From positions 1 through 31,691 of the forward strand of contig JAEXCA010000010.1 in assembly GCA_023393755.1 (NCBI GenBank): a DNA stretch of 31,691 nt, written 5' to 3'. This stretch comes from Actinomycetes bacterium (lineage in GTDB: Bacteria > Actinomycetota > Actinomycetes > Propionibacteriales > Propionibacteriaceae). The translations under genes and the position numbers were made by a program. How positions within the stretch are numbered: the stretch's first letter is position 1; every line of letters begins with the position of its first letter. Positions 31,216-31,691 of the stretch are shown here, in pieces. The notes beneath the pieces are model-generated. The model was not told the DNA's origin. It was given only the letters and a program-made list of their open reading frames with translations, and ran no database searches.

Positions 31216-31558
31216 TACCTGAGTCGTCCCATTTGTGAAGCAGATGTCTTTTTCTTGCGACAGAGCAGGGAATACGGTGCCGAGTGGCGTCTCAATGCAC
31301 CCGAGAAGCGGCTCTTAAGGGGTTCGGAGATTCACGCCGACGGCTGCGCAATATCGGCCGCAGGGCCGCTCGCCAGCCCTTTCCAAGCCCAGCTGGCTTG
31401 GTGGTGTCGACCGCTGGGACTTCGCCGATGGCCTCGCCGGCCGGCAACGCCCTACAGTCTGCCGCCCCAGCCGCTACCAGGCTCACCCGAGCCGGAGAAC
31501 TTCACGTCCCCGGCTCGGGATCGCCTCGGCTTGCGGACACCGACGAAGCCGGTGCGGC
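31216..31558. other. Intergenic region between surface protein and fibronectin-III-like gene
   Basis: Apart from the AT-richer promoter flank at 31216-31260 I see only a 7-bp hairpin, CCAAGCC/GGCTTGG (31383-31389 and 31395-31401). It could end transcription of the right-edge gene but lacks a T-tract. Open frames here have no recognisable product. Confidence 0.4.
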
Positions 31559-31691
31559 TCAGCTCGTCGTGGTGACGGTGACCGTGCTGCCCGAACCAAG
31601 CAAACTCACATTACCCACCCGATCCTGAGCAAAGATCGAATAGCTGTACTGCGTATTCGCCACCAAACCACCATTCGTCACCGACTCAGCC
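31559..31691 (-). CDS. C-terminal end of a fibronectin-type-III-like protein, cut by window
   Basis: On the minus strand the frame is open from the right edge to a TGA at 31559-31561. It reads LVANTQYSYSIFAQDRVGNVS, then a Ser/Thr-rich end VTVTTTS. The pattern (N/G)T.Y.Y.I.A.D..GN.S is the F-G strand signature of fibronectin type III repeats in secreted bacterial enzymes and surface proteins. Only 44 codons are visible. Codon choice (AAT, GGT, TTG, CTT, AGT) is less GC-biased than in the rest of the window. The full product is unknown. Confidence 0.7.
   Translation of the reverse strand, partial: AESVTNGGLVANTQYSYSIFAQDRVGNVSLLGSGSTVTVTTTS

Noticed and set aside
1..31691. CRISPR arrays, tRNA or rRNA genes
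   Set aside because: No spaced direct-repeat array, no tRNA cloverleaf motifs and no rRNA-like stretches were seen; the only regular repeat is the triple G-run at 26485-26552.

Overview
The window is a 31.7 kb stretch of high-GC DNA with frequent GTG/TTG starts, many 1-4 base start/stop overlaps and a cell-wall sorting signal of the LAxTG type. This points to an actinobacterium (Actinomycetota); I cannot assign a family with confidence. Almost everything in it fits an exopolysaccharide or cell-surface glycan locus: four glycosyltransferases (three GT2-like, one GT4-like), an initiating polyprenyl-phosphate sugar transferase, an O-antigen-ligase/Wzy-like membrane protein coupled to a Wzz-like protein, a polysaccharide pyruvyl transferase, an FrhB-like iron-sulfur flavoprotein, a hexapeptide acyltransferase, two secreted beta-helix proteins, two SGNH-hydrolase-like proteins and a sortase-anchored surface protein.

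Layout. 1-1.8 kb: end of an SGNH-like gene facing a GT2 gene. 2.0-8.3 kb: a tightly coupled + strand operon (acyl carrier protein, second ACP-like protein without the phosphopantetheine serine, AsnB, NadE-like ligase, ABC exporter, then an APH-like phosphotransferase). 8.4-11.7 kb (- strand): second SGNH-like gene, Wzy/ligase-like protein, Wzz-like protein. 12-13.9 kb (+): AMP-forming acyl ligase and AcpS-type phosphopantetheinyl transferase. 13.9-17.3 kb: FrhB-like protein divergent from a GT2 and a pyruvyl transferase. 17.3-20 kb (-): two related beta-helix proteins. 20.2-26.3 kb: acyltransferase, GT2, nucleotidyltransferase-like protein, asparagine-synthase-like protein, GT4. 26.5-28.0 kb: the initiating sugar transferase. 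28.0-29.2 kb: a non-coding, transposon-scarred stretch with an IS21 istB remnant. 29.2-31.1 kb (-): a sortase-type surface protein. Right edge: the C-terminus of a fibronectin-III-like protein.

The most unusual part is a possible acyl/amide tailoring system inside the polysaccharide locus. The AMP ligase could load an acid onto the ACP, which the neighbouring AcpS would have converted to its holo form. The AsnB and the NadE-like enzyme (both ATP-pyrophosphatases) could form one or two amide bonds, and the MsbA/PglK-type ABC protein could export or flip the product. The chemistry is inferred from gene content only. A second recurrent signal is a run of five or six G followed by A in the 5' leaders of at least eight genes. 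In three leaders it lies well upstream of the ribosome-binding position, shortly after a recognisable promoter.
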